Assembly (NCBI RefSeq): GCF_001244735.1
Contig: NZ_LN868937.1
Coordinates: 1,398,946-1,462,945 of the forward strand
Direction of reading: 5' to 3'
From: Bacillus andreraoultii
GTDB taxonomy: Bacteria; Bacillota; Bacilli; Bacillales; Caldibacillaceae
DNA: 64,000 nt
Numbering within the stretch: the first letter of the stretch is position 1; each line of letters starts with the position of its first letter. The notes under the pieces were generated by a model that saw nothing but the letters and a program-made list of their open reading frames with translations, had not been told where the DNA came from and did not search any database. The translations under genes and the position numbers were made by a program. This document shows positions 1 to 8,662 of the stretch, one piece after another.

Positions 1-510
1 TTCGTCCTCCCCATTTGGCATGTGAAAAGTAACCGGTGATGGGAGAGCTGTTGGAATGATATATAGATAATCATCTGACATCTTCTGACTACTCGTTATG
101 AATTGTGACTGGTGTAGTTCCGCGTGATGGAAACTGATCAGTCGCACAAGTTGATTGCTTTCCCCTTGAAACGTTTTCTCCATATGAATGATATCGACAT
201 TTTCTTTCCACTTGCCAATTTTTCCGATTAATTTACCGTTTGTAAAAATGAGTGCAATATCATGTCGTAAGTATGCAGGTCGATCAAGTCGTGAATATGT
301 TTTTATCGAAAAGTTAAATTGATTTTGATTAAATTTCACATTTGTTATATTAGATTTCGCATCTAAAAATCGTGCATCGGTATCTTTCGGAAAATAAGTA
401 ATTGTTTCTGTTACTTTGCTATTCGTGAAAAAGAACCAATACCCACATGCTGTCATGGTTATAATTGTAGAACATATAATTAACATTTGTTTTAACTTCA
501 TACTATTCAT
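1..510 (-). CDS. hypothetical protein, possible lipoprotein (C-terminus off the window)
   Basis: An open frame of 170 codons runs from ATG at 510 to the left edge without a stop, so the C-terminus is missing. GGAGTG lies 9-10 bases upstream of the ATG and decides this start; an ATG a few bases further upstream runs straight into a stop. The N-terminus has a Lys-containing stretch, a hydrophobic segment (residues about 9-21) and a Cys at residue 22 preceded by Met-Thr-Ala, which could be a weak lipobox, followed by another hydrophobic patch. The remainder is soluble-looking, with many Ile, Thr and Asn. I do not recognise the family. It is transcribed away from the spoVAF-like gene; export or lipid anchoring is inference only. 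Confidence 0.6.
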   Translation of the reverse strand, partial: MNSMKLKQMLIICSTIITMTACGYWFFFTNSKVTETITYFPKDTDARFLDAKSNITNVKFNQNQFNFSIKTYSRLDRPAYLRHDIALIFTNGKLIGKIGKWKENVDIIHMEKTFQGESNQLVRLISFHHAELHQSQFITSSQKMSDDYLYIIPTALPSPVTFHMPNGEDE

Positions 511-687
511 ATCATGTCACTCCAATTGGAAACACAATCTCTTTAATCAATTCATATTGTCTTAATTCATGTATATGGCTTTGTCCACTGTTTATGAAAA
601 ATAATAGAAAATGTATACAAATTTGTATGAATCGAGTCTTGTTTGTCAATCATGGATATAGGTAAAATGAGGCAGGAGTAGATTGAC

Positions 688-2151
688 ATGGAATCGAACA
701 AAGAATATGGTACCGTATCAAAAAATATCCATGAAAATATACATACGATTAAAGACATATTAGGGATAGGAAAGAGTTTTGATGTTATCCATTTGGACTT
801 ACATTATGCAGAACGAGATATGGCCATTTTTTTTATAGATGGTTTTATTAAAGATGAAACCTTTGTGCAAATTATGAAATTGCTGGCAAGCTTAAAGGAA
901 GACGATTTGGCGAGCAATACTTTAGATAAATTAATTAAGACATACATTCCTTATGTTGAAATTGAAGTGACGGATGATTTAAATAAATTGGCAGACATGG
1001 TATTGGCGGGTCCAACAGCTTTAATTGTAGACGGCCTTGATCAAGCAATCTTAATTGATGCAAGAACATATCCAGCTAGAAGTCCACAAGAGCCAGATAT
1101 TGAACGTGTTGTCAGAGGGTCGAGGGATGGGTATGTTGAAACTTTAGTTTTTAATACTGCATTAACAAGGAGAAGGATTCGTGACCGGTCACTTAGAATG
1201 GAGTATATGCAAGTTGGTCGCCGTTCTAAAACAGATCTAGTAGTCTGTTACTTAGAGGATATCGCTGATGAGGAACTAGTTAAGAAGATTAAATCCTCCT
1301 TAGAAAAAATTGATACAGATGGAATTCCAATGGCTGAAAAAACCATTGAGGAATTTATTTCAGGAAACCATTGGAATCCATATCCGACTGTACGCTATAC
1401 AGAGAGGCCAGATACAGCTGCAGCTCATTTGTATGAAGGGCATATTATCATTATTGTGGACGGCTCGCCAAGTGTAATTATTACACCAACAACGTTTTGG
1501 CATCATCTCCAACATGCAGAGGAGTATCGGAATAAGCCAGTTGTCGGGGCTTATTTACGGCTTGTACGTTTTATCGCAGTTTGGGCGTCTATTTTTATCT
1601 TACCACTATGGTATTTATTCGCTGTTCATCCTAATTTACTTCCAGAGCAATTATCATTTATTGGTCCTAATGAAGACGGACGTATTCCGTTATATCTTCA
1701 ATTTTTAATCATTGAGATTGGTATTGATATGTTAAGAATGGCAGCTATTCACACACCTAATTCTTTAGCAACCGCTTTAGGTCTTGTGGCTGCGTTAATG
1801 ATTGGTCAAGTTGCGGTAGAGGTGGGATTATTTTCTAATGAAGTCATTCTTTATTTGTCAATTGCTGCGATTGGGATGTTTGCAACACCAAGTTATGAAA
1901 TGAGTTTGGCAAATCGAATTACTCGACTCATTTTGTTAACATTAACTGCGGCTTTTCATGCGTTAGGCTTTATGATTGGTATATTTTTATGGATTCTTTT
2001 ACTTGCATGGATGAAATCATATTCTGTTCCTTATTTATGGCCGTTTATACCATTTGACTTTAAAGCATTTTTGGACATTTTAATTCGAGCACCAATTCCA
2101 TTAAAAAGAACAAGGCCAAAGTTTTTAGACCCGAAAGACCCTGACCGTTAA
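688..2151 (+). CDS. spoVAF: GerA-family spore germination protein, SpoVAF type
   Basis: 487-residue membrane protein of the GerA A-subunit family, closest to SpoVAF, which in Bacillus works with the SpoVA channel in dipicolinic acid movement at germination. A soluble N-terminal part (about 1-280) carries the family's RRSKTDLVVCYLEDIAD-type segment and a PTTFWHHLQHAEEYRN motif near 275. Four or five hydrophobic segments follow between about 290 and 445. The ATG at 688 has AGGAGTA upstream. The gene stands alone before a terminator rather than in a spoVA operon, so it may be a paralogue of the operon-encoded copy. Upstream, 615-628 is a perfect 14-bp palindrome (ATACAAATTTGTAT) of unknown role. 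Family assignment is firm; the exact subfamily name is less so. Confidence 0.85.
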   Translation: MESNKEYGTVSKNIHENIHTIKDILGIGKSFDVIHLDLHYAERDMAIFFIDGFIKDETFVQIMKLLASLKEDDLASNTLDKLIKTYIPYVEIEVTDDLNKLADMVLAGPTALIVDGLDQAILIDARTYPARSPQEPDIERVVRGSRDGYVETLVFNTALTRRRIRDRSLRMEYMQVGRRSKTDLVVCYLEDIADEELVKKIKSSLEKIDTDGIPMAEKTIEEFISGNHWNPYPTVRYTERPDTAAAHLYEGHIIIIVDGSPSVIITPTTFWHHLQHAEEYRNKPVVGAYLRLVRFIAVWASIFILPLWYLFAVHPNLLPEQLSFIGPNEDGRIPLYLQFLIIEIGIDMLRMAAIHTPNSLATALGLVAALMIGQVAVEVGLFSNEVILYLSIAAIGMFATPSYEMSLANRITRLILLTLTAAFHALGFMIGIFLWILLLAWMKSYSVPYLWPFIPFDFKAFLDILIRAPIPLKRTRPKFLDPKDPDR

Positions 2152-2173
2152 AAGGTGAGGGCTTTTATTTTTT
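2139..2173 (+). terminator. Rho-independent terminator of the spoVAF-like gene
   Basis: CCCTGACC (2139-2146) pairs with GGTGAGGG (2154-2161) with one G-G mismatch. A T-rich tract follows. The stem overlaps the spoVAF stop codon. Confidence 0.6.
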
Positions 2174-2284
2174 CACCCTAATTTAAAACTTCTCGTAACA
2201 GTTTTCCTAAATCCGTTTTCATAACTAGAATATTTGCTATAATATAAGTGATGTATTGAACTTACTTAAAGGGTGATTATAAAG

Positions 2285-2494
2285 TTGAAAACGATTTACG
2301 ATATTCAACAACTATTAAAGCAGTTTGGTTCCATTATATATATAGGAGATCGATTAGCAGATTTACAATTAATGGAGTCTGAAATACACGACCTCTATCG
2401 GTCACAATTAATTGATATAAAAGAATACCAAATGGCTTTATTATTATTACGTCGAGAAATACAAAAAGAATTGGATAAAAGAAAGTCAAGGTGA
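2285..2494 (+). CDS. yqgQ: YqgQ family small protein
   Basis: 69-residue protein matching YqgQ, a small conserved Bacillus protein of unknown function encoded directly before glucokinase. It is largely helical and charged, with the recognisable opening KTIYDIQQLLKQFG and a Lys/Arg-rich C-terminus. I chose the TTG at 2285 because AAAGGGTGA lies 8 bases upstream and it gives the family's usual length of about 70 residues. A GTG at 2273 would sit inside that ribosome binding site. glcK starts 4 bases after the stop, and its ribosome binding site overlaps the yqgQ end, so the two are probably co-translated. The function is not known. Confidence 0.8.
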   Translation: MKTIYDIQQLLKQFGSIIYIGDRLADLQLMESEIHDLYRSQLIDIKEYQMALLLLRREIQKELDKRKSR

Positions 2495-2498
2495 GCTT

Positions 2499-3455
2499 AT
2501 GGAAAAAAAACTAATTTTTAGTATTGATTTAGGTGGAACAACATCAAAGTTAGCAATTATGACATTAACTGGAGGTGTTATAAAAAAGTGGGAAATCCCT
2601 ACGAACAAAGAAGAAAATGGTAAATTTATCGTACCAAATATTTTTCGTTCTTTTGAAGCAACAGCAACAATGCTTAATCTTAAGAAAGACCAATTCCTAG
2701 GTGTTGGTATGGGGGCTCCAGGTCCTGTTTTAAAAGACGGTAGCATTTCAAAAGCAGTGAATCTAGGATGGATGGACTATCCATTAAAACAAGAGTTGGA
2801 ACAAACATTTTCTTTACCTGCTTATGTGGCTAATGATGCAAATTGTGCCGCTCTCGGTGAAATGTGGCAAGGTGCTGGTAAGGGGCTAAGTAATCTTGTT
2901 TGTATAACACTCGGTACCGGTGTTGGAGGGGGTATTATTGTTGATGGCCAGATTGTTAACGGTACCTCGGGAGGAGGCGGCGAAATTGGTCATATGACAG
3001 TCCAACATCATGATGGATTTTCTTGTAATTGTGGGAAATCTGGGTGTTTAGAGACAGTTGCATCGGCCACAGGTGTCGTAAACTTAACAATGGAAAAACT
3101 CAATAGTGAAAAGATGACCATTTTACGAGATATTTATGAAAGAGAAGGCCATTTAACCGCAAAGCATGTGTTTGATGCTGCAAAAGAAGATGAGATCGCC
3201 CGCGAAGTTGTTGATCAAGTTGGATATTATTTAGGTTATGCTTTAGGAACATTAAGTACGATACTAAACCCAGAAGCATTTATTATTAGTGGAGGTGTTT
3301 CCCGAGCTGGAAATACACTGTTAGATGCAATAAATAAATATGTCGATCAATTTGCTTTTCCGCCAACAAGTAAAGATACGAAATTATTATTAGCGAGTCT
3401 TGGTAATGATGCTGGAATTTTTGGGGCGGGCTTTTTAGTGAAGCAACAAAGTTAA
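2499..3455 (+). CDS. glcK: ROK-family glucokinase
   Basis: 318-residue cytoplasmic kinase that phosphorylates glucose to glucose-6-phosphate with ATP. The N-terminal phosphate-binding loop is DLGGTTSKLAI (10-20). The catalytic Asp is Asp113 in VANDANC, and the second nucleotide loop is GTGVGGG (139-145). The ROK zinc site is His165 plus Cys176, Cys178 and Cys183 in CNCGKSGC. Length is normal for the family, and the neighbour yqgQ is the same as in B. subtilis. The ATG at 2499 has AAGGTGAGC just upstream, overlapping the end of yqgQ. Such free-glucose kinases usually act on glucose released from disaccharides or taken up outside the PTS; that role is inferred from the family. Confidence 0.93.
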   Translation: MEKKLIFSIDLGGTTSKLAIMTLTGGVIKKWEIPTNKEENGKFIVPNIFRSFEATATMLNLKKDQFLGVGMGAPGPVLKDGSISKAVNLGWMDYPLKQELEQTFSLPAYVANDANCAALGEMWQGAGKGLSNLVCITLGTGVGGGIIVDGQIVNGTSGGGGEIGHMTVQHHDGFSCNCGKSGCLETVASATGVVNLTMEKLNSEKMTILRDIYEREGHLTAKHVFDAAKEDEIAREVVDQVGYYLGYALGTLSTILNPEAFIISGGVSRAGNTLLDAINKYVDQFAFPPTSKDTKLLLASLGNDAGIFGAGFLVKQQS

Positions 3456-3550
3456 TACTTTAAGTTTTCCCTCTTTGTTCTAAATATATATCAATTTCAT
3501 AAAATCAGATTATGAAGTTCCATTGTCAATATGAATAAAGGGGGATGTTC

Positions 3551-4750
3551 ATGCGGGTAAAAGTTCGTGATGGTGACTCCTTATGGCTTTATAGTCAGTT
3601 ATTTAAAGTTCCTATTCAATTAATTCAAGATTCTAATCCTCGTTTATCAAATTACTTAAACATAGGTGATGATGTTGAGATACCTGGTTATATTAAAGAA
3701 TCTTACATGATAAAAACTGGGGAAACAATGTTTCAATTGGCTAGGAAATTAAATATTGCGGAAGAAGCACTTATGTTAGTGAATCCTGAGATAAAAGAAA
3801 TTCTCCTACCTGGACAAAAAGTATACTTACCAAAAAGAGTGAATCATCTCATTATTGATGGTAATCAGAAATACGACTTCAACCAATTAGAGAAAGATGT
3901 GAGAACTTTACGTTCAATTTATCCCTTTTTAAAGGTCAATACGATTGGAAAAAGTGTTCTCGAACGTCCACTATATGAAATCGAACTCGGTAGGGGTAAA
4001 CGCACGCTTCACTTTAATGCCTCTTTTCACGCGAATGAATGGATTACAACACCTGTCTTGATGAAGTCTTTAAATGAATATATATTGGCATTAACAAATG
4101 GGAAAAAGATTTGTGATGAGCACATGATGCCGCTCTATCATCGTACCCACTTGTCAATTGTTCCAATGGTTAATCCTGACGGTGTTAACCTTGTGTTACA
4201 TGGTCCTCCGAATCAATTGAAAAAAGAGCTTATTACGTTAAATAAAGGATCAACTGATTTTTCTGGATGGAAAGCAAATGTTCGTGGTGTTGACTTAAAT
4301 AATCAATATCCGGCAAAATGGGAAATAGAAAAAGAACGAAAAGAACCGAAAAGTCCGGCACCGAGGGATTATCCCGGGGAGCATCCATTAACTGAACCAG
4401 AAGCAAAAGCGATGGCCCAACTGGCAGAAGAGAGACGGTTTTCACTACTACTTGCTTATCATACCCAAGGCCGAGAATTTTATTGGGGATACGATGATTT
4501 AGAACCTGGAGAGTCCAAAAGACTTGCGGAAGAATATGAAAAAATTTCTGGTTACAAAGCAATTCAATATATTGATAGTCATGCAGGTTATCGTGATTGG
4601 TTCATTTATGAGTACCGGAGGCCAGGCTTTACCTTTGAATTAGGGTATGGAGTGAATCCACTCCCACTTGATCAATTTCCACGAATTTATAAAGAAATGT
4701 TAGCTGTATTTGTAAGGACTCTACAAATGGAAACCGATTCAATTCATTAA
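3551..4750 (+). CDS. yqgT: LysM-containing M14 gamma-D-glutamyl-L-diamino acid endopeptidase
   Basis: 399 residues with two LysM peptidoglycan-binding repeats (about 2-45 and 52-95) followed by a zinc carboxypeptidase-fold M14 domain (about 105-395). The zinc motif is HANE within FHANEWITT, the third metal ligand is probably the His in LAYHTQGRE, and the catalytic Glu is in GFTFELGYG. Family members (YqgT and endopeptidase I of Lysinibacillus sphaericus) cleave the gamma-D-Glu-diaminopimelate bond of peptide stems and are linked to sporulation. No signal peptide is seen, which fits the sporulation enzyme. ATG 3551 is preferred because AAAGGGGG at 3537-3544 is correctly spaced for it; ATG 3545 abuts that site. 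Confidence 0.85.
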   Translation: MRVKVRDGDSLWLYSQLFKVPIQLIQDSNPRLSNYLNIGDDVEIPGYIKESYMIKTGETMFQLARKLNIAEEALMLVNPEIKEILLPGQKVYLPKRVNHLIIDGNQKYDFNQLEKDVRTLRSIYPFLKVNTIGKSVLERPLYEIELGRGKRTLHFNASFHANEWITTPVLMKSLNEYILALTNGKKICDEHMMPLYHRTHLSIVPMVNPDGVNLVLHGPPNQLKKELITLNKGSTDFSGWKANVRGVDLNNQYPAKWEIEKERKEPKSPAPRDYPGEHPLTEPEAKAMAQLAEERRFSLLLAYHTQGREFYWGYDDLEPGESKRLAEEYEKISGYKAIQYIDSHAGYRDWFIYEYRRPGFTFELGYGVNPLPLDQFPRIYKEMLAVFVRTLQMETDSIH

Positions 4751-4752
4751 CA

Positions 4753-4802
4753 GGAAAGGCTCCTTACCGTAAACGATAGGTTGTTTGGTAGGGAGCCTTT
4801 CC
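4753..4802 (+). terminator. Strong terminator between convergent genes
   Basis: GGAAAGGCTCC (from 4753) pairs with GGGAGCCTTTCC (ends 4802), and the inner arms can extend the stem. It lies between convergent yqgT and the DUF2759 gene, so it may serve both strands. Confidence 0.7.
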
Positions 4803-4804
4803 AT

Positions 4805-4975
4805 TTACATTTCAGGAAAACCATCTTTAATAACCGTCATTAATGCGAAAAATCCAAAGACTAGAACAGTCGCAACGGCAAAAAATAACCCGAGATAATT
4901 TTTATTTTTAAATGATGTATAAGTGCCTATAATTGCGAGTATTGTAACGAGACCAAAAATAATTACTGTGCCCAT
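4805..4975 (-). CDS. yqgW: DUF2759 small membrane protein (YqgW-like)
   Basis: 56-residue protein with two hydrophobic segments (about 3-20 and 29-48) separated by a short Lys/Asn loop, matching the DUF2759 family that occupies this place in Bacillus. I start at ATG 4975 because GGGGG lies about 6 bases upstream. In-frame ATGs further up (4981, 4993) overlap or precede that ribosome binding site. The function of the family is unknown. It faces yqgT tail to tail across a shared terminator. The symbol rests on family resemblance and position. Confidence 0.7.
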   Translation of the reverse strand: MGTVIIFGLVTILAIIGTYTSFKNKNYLGLFFAVATVLVFGFFALMTVIKDGFPEM

Positions 4976-5034
4976 TGACATCCCCCTGTCCAAATTTATT
5001 TATGCTGATTAGACGGACAACCCTTATTTAACTT

Positions 5035-5170
5035 GACTAAATAGGAAAGTATGAATTTGCCAATTTCTATTTTCTTAACGCATAAGCACACAAGAAAGAC
5101 TCTGGCAACAATACATCAAGCCGGAAAAAATTCTTTCGTCTGCTCTCACCTAAAAGACCGGGCACCCGAA
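5035..5170 (+). repeat. Dispersed structured repeat, copy 1 (most diverged)
   Basis: Shares blocks with copies at 40986, 52354 and 62574: ATAGGAAAG, CCAATTTCTA, an AAGCAC/ACAAG-A-AAG arm, ACATCAAGCCG-AAAA, and a closing A-rich then CACC-TAAA segment. The hairpins seen in the other copies are eroded here. It lies between two minus-strand genes, so it is in the opposite orientation to its neighbours, unlike the other copies. Confidence 0.55.
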
Positions 5171-5184
5171 TTTTCTTAAAAGGA

Positions 5185-5424
5185 TTACTGTGTCCCTGGT
5201 ACGAAGTGAAAGGTTGTATAATATGTAAAGCCGACAAAAAAGATAGTGAGATATGCGCCGAAAATATACAAGTACATCCTTTCAGATAAACGTAAGTAAC
5301 CTAATAGCAGAAAAAATCCTGTTTGAGCTAAAAATAGTAGTGCTAAAACATTCATATCCCCAACGTAAAACATGACCGTGAAGATGGCGGTCCAAAAAGA
5401 AAGCACTCGATACATCCGATCCAC
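5185..5424 (-). CDS. yqgY: DUF2626 small membrane protein (YqgY-like)
   Basis: 79 residues with three hydrophobic segments, matching the DUF2626 family (YqgY), small integral membrane proteins of unknown function in Bacillaceae. The chosen start is GTG at 5424, giving the typical DRMYRVLSFWTAIF opening. The sequence GAGGAGGGG lies 7 bases upstream. The ATG at 5442 would be inside that ribosome binding site and is rejected. The gene is separated from the DUF2759 gene by a copy of the dispersed repeat, so the two are probably not one transcript. The function is unknown. Confidence 0.75.
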   Translation of the reverse strand: MDRMYRVLSFWTAIFTVMFYVGDMNVLALLFLAQTGFFLLLGYLRLSERMYLYIFGAYLTIFFVGFTYYTTFHFVPGTQ

Positions 5425-5576
5425 GTAAAATCCCCTCCTCAATATTTACATTATGTTCGAACTTTTATGAATATGAAAATAAAACTTCTATCATATGAGG
5501 AATGAATCCGATGATAGAAGTTTCAGTTAATTTCTATTATAATGATAGTGAAAACAATTGTAAACACTTACAACAA

Positions 5577-6278
5577 TTAATTTACAATATTAATTCGATA
5601 AGCACAAGAATCGCAACCTTCAAACATGTTCTGAGTAGTTATAAGTTCGAAGTCAGTATAAAGTGATTCTAAAAGACCTTTAATAAAAGCGATATGCATA
5701 TTACAAGTTTCAGATTTATGTTCTTTAGCAATCTCACGGAAAGGGCAGTTAAACACTTGTAAATGGAGGCGATGTTGTTCTTCTTGTACATATACGTCAG
5801 GGTAAAATCCTAACATTGTGCATGTAGATTTTAAGATATCCAATTTTTGTTCGAAAGATAATTGGTCACTTGTTAAACCATATTTCGTTAGCTGGTTTTC
5901 CATAAGATCATAGCCATATCGTTTACCGGTTTGATATAAGGCGTTTTCGGCGATATCTCCTAATTCCACCATTGACTCAATGGCAATCTTGGCAAGAAGG
6001 TGATAATCACGGAAAGGGAAATTTAATTCAATTACATCATTAGATAGACGATAAATTCTACTCGGTCTCCCACCTTTACCCGTTTTTTTATTTTCCGATT
6101 TTAACATGTTTACATCCTCTAACTTTGAAAGATGTAATCTCGCAACGTTAGGATGAATGTTAAATTCATCAGCAATTTCTTGCACGGTAACATTTTTATG
6201 ATTTTTTGTAATATACTCATAAATTGAATATCTAGTTGGATCTGATAAAACATTCGTAATTTTCAATGTCTGTTGCAT
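5577..6278 (-). CDS. Winged-helix transcriptional regulator with cysteine-rich C-terminal domain
   Basis: 233-residue putative DNA-binding protein. Residues about 3-75 form an ArsR/DeoR-like winged helix (SDPTRYSIYEYI, then VTVQEIADEF and NVARLHLSKLE) with a wing rich in Lys and Gly (KKTGKGGRPSR). The C-terminal half carries a Cys pattern: NCPF, then TCNMH about a dozen residues later, then GCDSC near the end. This resembles the effector domain of SufR-type regulators, where cysteines bind an iron-sulfur cluster. The start is ATG 6278, directly after GAGGTGATAA. It is divergent from comGA and shares its upstream region. Metal or redox sensing is inference, and its targets are unknown. Confidence 0.75.
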   Translation of the reverse strand: MQQTLKITNVLSDPTRYSIYEYITKNHKNVTVQEIADEFNIHPNVARLHLSKLEDVNMLKSENKKTGKGGRPSRIYRLSNDVIELNFPFRDYHLLAKIAIESMVELGDIAENALYQTGKRYGYDLMENQLTKYGLTSDQLSFEQKLDILKSTCTMLGFYPDVYVQEEQHRLHLQVFNCPFREIAKEHKSETCNMHIAFIKGLLESLYTDFELITTQNMFEGCDSCAYRINIVN

Positions 6279-6401
6279 ATTTATCACCTCATAGGGCTTT
6301 TTTATCATTATAATATAGAAAATGTAGTTATGGAGAAACAAAGGCTGATTGTCAGAAAATGTTCATAAATTCACAAAAAAGTAATGGAAGTGAAAAATAA
6401 A

Positions 6402-6436
6402 AAAACAAATATTTTGTAAAAATAAGAAGGAGTTTT
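6402..6436 (+). promoter_or_regulatory. Possible ComK box upstream of comGA
   Basis: ComK sites are two AAAA-N5-TTTT boxes with set spacing. Here AAAA-CAAAT-ATTT (6402-6414) and AAGA-AGGAG-TTTT (6424-6436), each one base off consensus, are separated by 9 bp, close to the 8-bp spacing class. The AT-rich context makes chance matches likely. Confidence 0.35.
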
Positions 6437-6491
6437 GATTTTTTTGTCGAAATATGTTATCGAATAAAGAAAAGGGAAGGTGATCATCACT

Positions 6492-7577
6492 TTGTTAAGC
6501 TCAATTGAGAAGCGAGCAAAGGAAATAATTGAACATGCCTTTTCTTTACATGCGACTGATATTCATATTATCCCCAAATTAAAAAATACATCTATCATGT
6601 TTCGATTGTCACATAAACTCATCCCAATGATGACAATTGAACTCGATGAAACTGAAAGATTAATTTCCTACATGAAGTTTCAGGCAGCTATGGATATAGG
6701 AGAAAAAAGAAGACCACAAAACGGCTCTTTTCAAATGAATATTTTTGGTCAATTGGTTGGACTACGCTTGTCAACTCTCCCCTCAATTTATTCTGAAAGC
6801 TTAGTCATCCGATTGTTACCTCAAGAAACTTATATTCCTTTCCGACACTTATCCTTATTTCCTAAATCTACGAGATTACTTCTATCTATGTTGAAATTTT
6901 CCCACGGATTAATTATACTCACCGGTCCAACTGGATCTGGAAAAACGACGACTTTATATTCACTTCTCCAACATTCAACAAAGTTTTTAGGTAGAAATGT
7001 TATTACATTGGAAGATCCGGTAGAAAAAAGTAATGAAGAACTTCTTCAAGTACAAGTAAATGAAAAAGCAGGAGTCACATATAGTGCAGGACTAAAAGCG
7101 ATCCTTCGACATGACCCGGACATTATTATGGTCGGTGAAATTCGTGATGAAGAAACGGCGGAAATTGCTATACGGGCCGCTTTAACAGGTCATTTAGTAT
7201 TAACGACAATGCATACTAAAGACGCTAAAGGGGCATTATACCGTCTTCTAGAGTTTGGAATTAATTGGCATGAAATTGAACAAACATTAGTGGCAGTTAC
7301 AGCACAACGACTTGTTGAATTAATTTGTCCTTACTGTTTGGAAGGAAATTGTCCAATTTATTGTAGTCATTACAAAAGCGGACGGACAGCTGTTTATGAA
7401 ATACTGTATGGTCGGGCATTAAAAGATTCTCTTTTAGAGGCGAAAGGTGAGACCGTGTCTGCAAAATATCCAACTTTAAGTAAACTAATTGCAAAAGGGG
7501 TTGCACTTGGATTTTTAAAAGAAAGTGAATATGAAAGATGGGTGCATGAGGTTGAAGCGACAACAGTGGAAACTTAA
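6492..7577 (+). CDS. comGA: Competence traffic ATPase ComGA
   Basis: 361-residue secretion ATPase of the GspE/PilB type that powers assembly of the competence pseudopilus for DNA uptake at the membrane inner face. Walker A is GPTGSGKTT at about 144-152, the Asp box is ITLEDPVE, and the Walker B/His-box region contains RHDPDIIMVGEIRDEETA and GHLVLTTMHTKDA. Two Cys-x2-Cys-like clusters near 285-300 match the family. The length equals B. subtilis ComGA. TTG 6492 is the likely start, 8 bases after AAGGTGA, giving LSSIEKRAKEII; the GTG at 6480 lies inside that site. First gene of comGA-GG; comGB overlaps its end. Confidence 0.93.
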   Translation: MLSSIEKRAKEIIEHAFSLHATDIHIIPKLKNTSIMFRLSHKLIPMMTIELDETERLISYMKFQAAMDIGEKRRPQNGSFQMNIFGQLVGLRLSTLPSIYSESLVIRLLPQETYIPFRHLSLFPKSTRLLLSMLKFSHGLIILTGPTGSGKTTTLYSLLQHSTKFLGRNVITLEDPVEKSNEELLQVQVNEKAGVTYSAGLKAILRHDPDIIMVGEIRDEETAEIAIRAALTGHLVLTTMHTKDAKGALYRLLEFGINWHEIEQTLVAVTAQRLVELICPYCLEGNCPIYCSHYKSGRTAVYEILYGRALKDSLLEAKGETVSAKYPTLSKLIAKGVALGFLKESEYERWVHEVEATTVET

Positions 7578-8583
7578 TGAACAAATCTTATTTTTAAAAA
7601 GACTAGGTATGCTTTTAGATGAAGGTTATTCAATTAGTGATGCCATTCGTTTTATTAAAATCCAATTAAGTAAAAATAAGCATGCCCCTTTAACAAAAAG
7701 TATCGAGCAATTAAAGAATGGAGAGAAATTCTATACCGTTCTTAATCAATTATTCTTTCATTCAACAGCTGTTAGCTTTATTTATTATGGTGAAAAAAAT
7801 GGACAATTAGCAAGAGCGTTACAAACAGCGTCAACCATTTTATTAGAAAGAGAAAAACGGAAGGAAAAAATAAAAAAATTATTAATGTATCCGATATTTT
7901 TACTTATTGTGACAGGGATTATGTTTTTTGTTATTAGTTGGCAATTGCTTCCACAATTTGCTCAATTATACGATTCATTTCAAGCAGAACCGAATCATTT
8001 TATTAAATTTTTTTATTGGATTTATGAACATCCGAAAATAATCTCATTAACAATATTATCAATATTTTTAGTTGGTGTTACTTCTTTTTTCATTTTTAAA
8101 AAAAGACGGACAAGCTATGAAATACAATTTACCTTAAGGAAACTACCCGTTATTGGGGATTTAGTTCAATTATGGAACACCTATTATATTGCTTATCATA
8201 CAAGTCAACTTTTGAGCGGTGGTCTTTCACTATCCCAATCACTTTTATTTATTAAAGATGACCCTGAAAAGCCATATTTAGCAGAAGCAATTGAAAAAAT
8301 TAATAAGGGTTTACTCGATGGTGAAAGTTTAGCTAATGCGGTAGGTGAAATCCCAATCTGGAGAAAGGAATTAGTTGCTGTGATTGAACATGGTCAATTA
8401 AGCGGGAAGTTGGAAATTGAATTAAATGCATATAGTCAATATTGTTTAGAACTGTTCTTTGATCGCCTTGAGAAGTTAATTAAATTTATTCAACCATTAA
8501 TATTTAGCTTTATTGCATTATGGATTATCATTATGTATTTCTCCATTATGCTCCCGTCATTTCAATTAATTAATTATGTGTAA
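7546..8583 (+). CDS. comGB: Competence pseudopilus platform protein ComGB
   Basis: 345-residue inner-membrane platform protein of the GspF/PilC family, which couples the ComGA ATPase to pseudopilin polymerisation. It has two T2SSF domains (about 10-125 and 205-325) and three strong transmembrane segments, at about 110-130, 165-185 and 315-340. The conserved IYYGEKNGQLARAL and VIEHGQLSGKLE motifs are present in the paired domains. The start overlaps the last ~30 bases of comGA. ATG 7546 is preferred, but TTG 7552 is possible, since both have G-rich sequence upstream. Function follows from the operon and family. Confidence 0.88.
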   Translation: MRLKRQQWKLNEQILFLKRLGMLLDEGYSISDAIRFIKIQLSKNKHAPLTKSIEQLKNGEKFYTVLNQLFFHSTAVSFIYYGEKNGQLARALQTASTILLEREKRKEKIKKLLMYPIFLLIVTGIMFFVISWQLLPQFAQLYDSFQAEPNHFIKFFYWIYEHPKIISLTILSIFLVGVTSFFIFKKRRTSYEIQFTLRKLPVIGDLVQLWNTYYIAYHTSQLLSGGLSLSQSLLFIKDDPEKPYLAEAIEKINKGLLDGESLANAVGEIPIWRKELVAVIEHGQLSGKLEIELNAYSQYCLELFFDRLEKLIKFIQPLIFSFIALWIIIMYFSIMLPSFQLINYV

Positions 8584-8662
8584 TGACGTATTGAATGAAA
8601 TGCTTGTCTAAAGAAACGACGAAATTGAGAAATCACTACGGTTGTTAGAGAGGAAGATGAAT

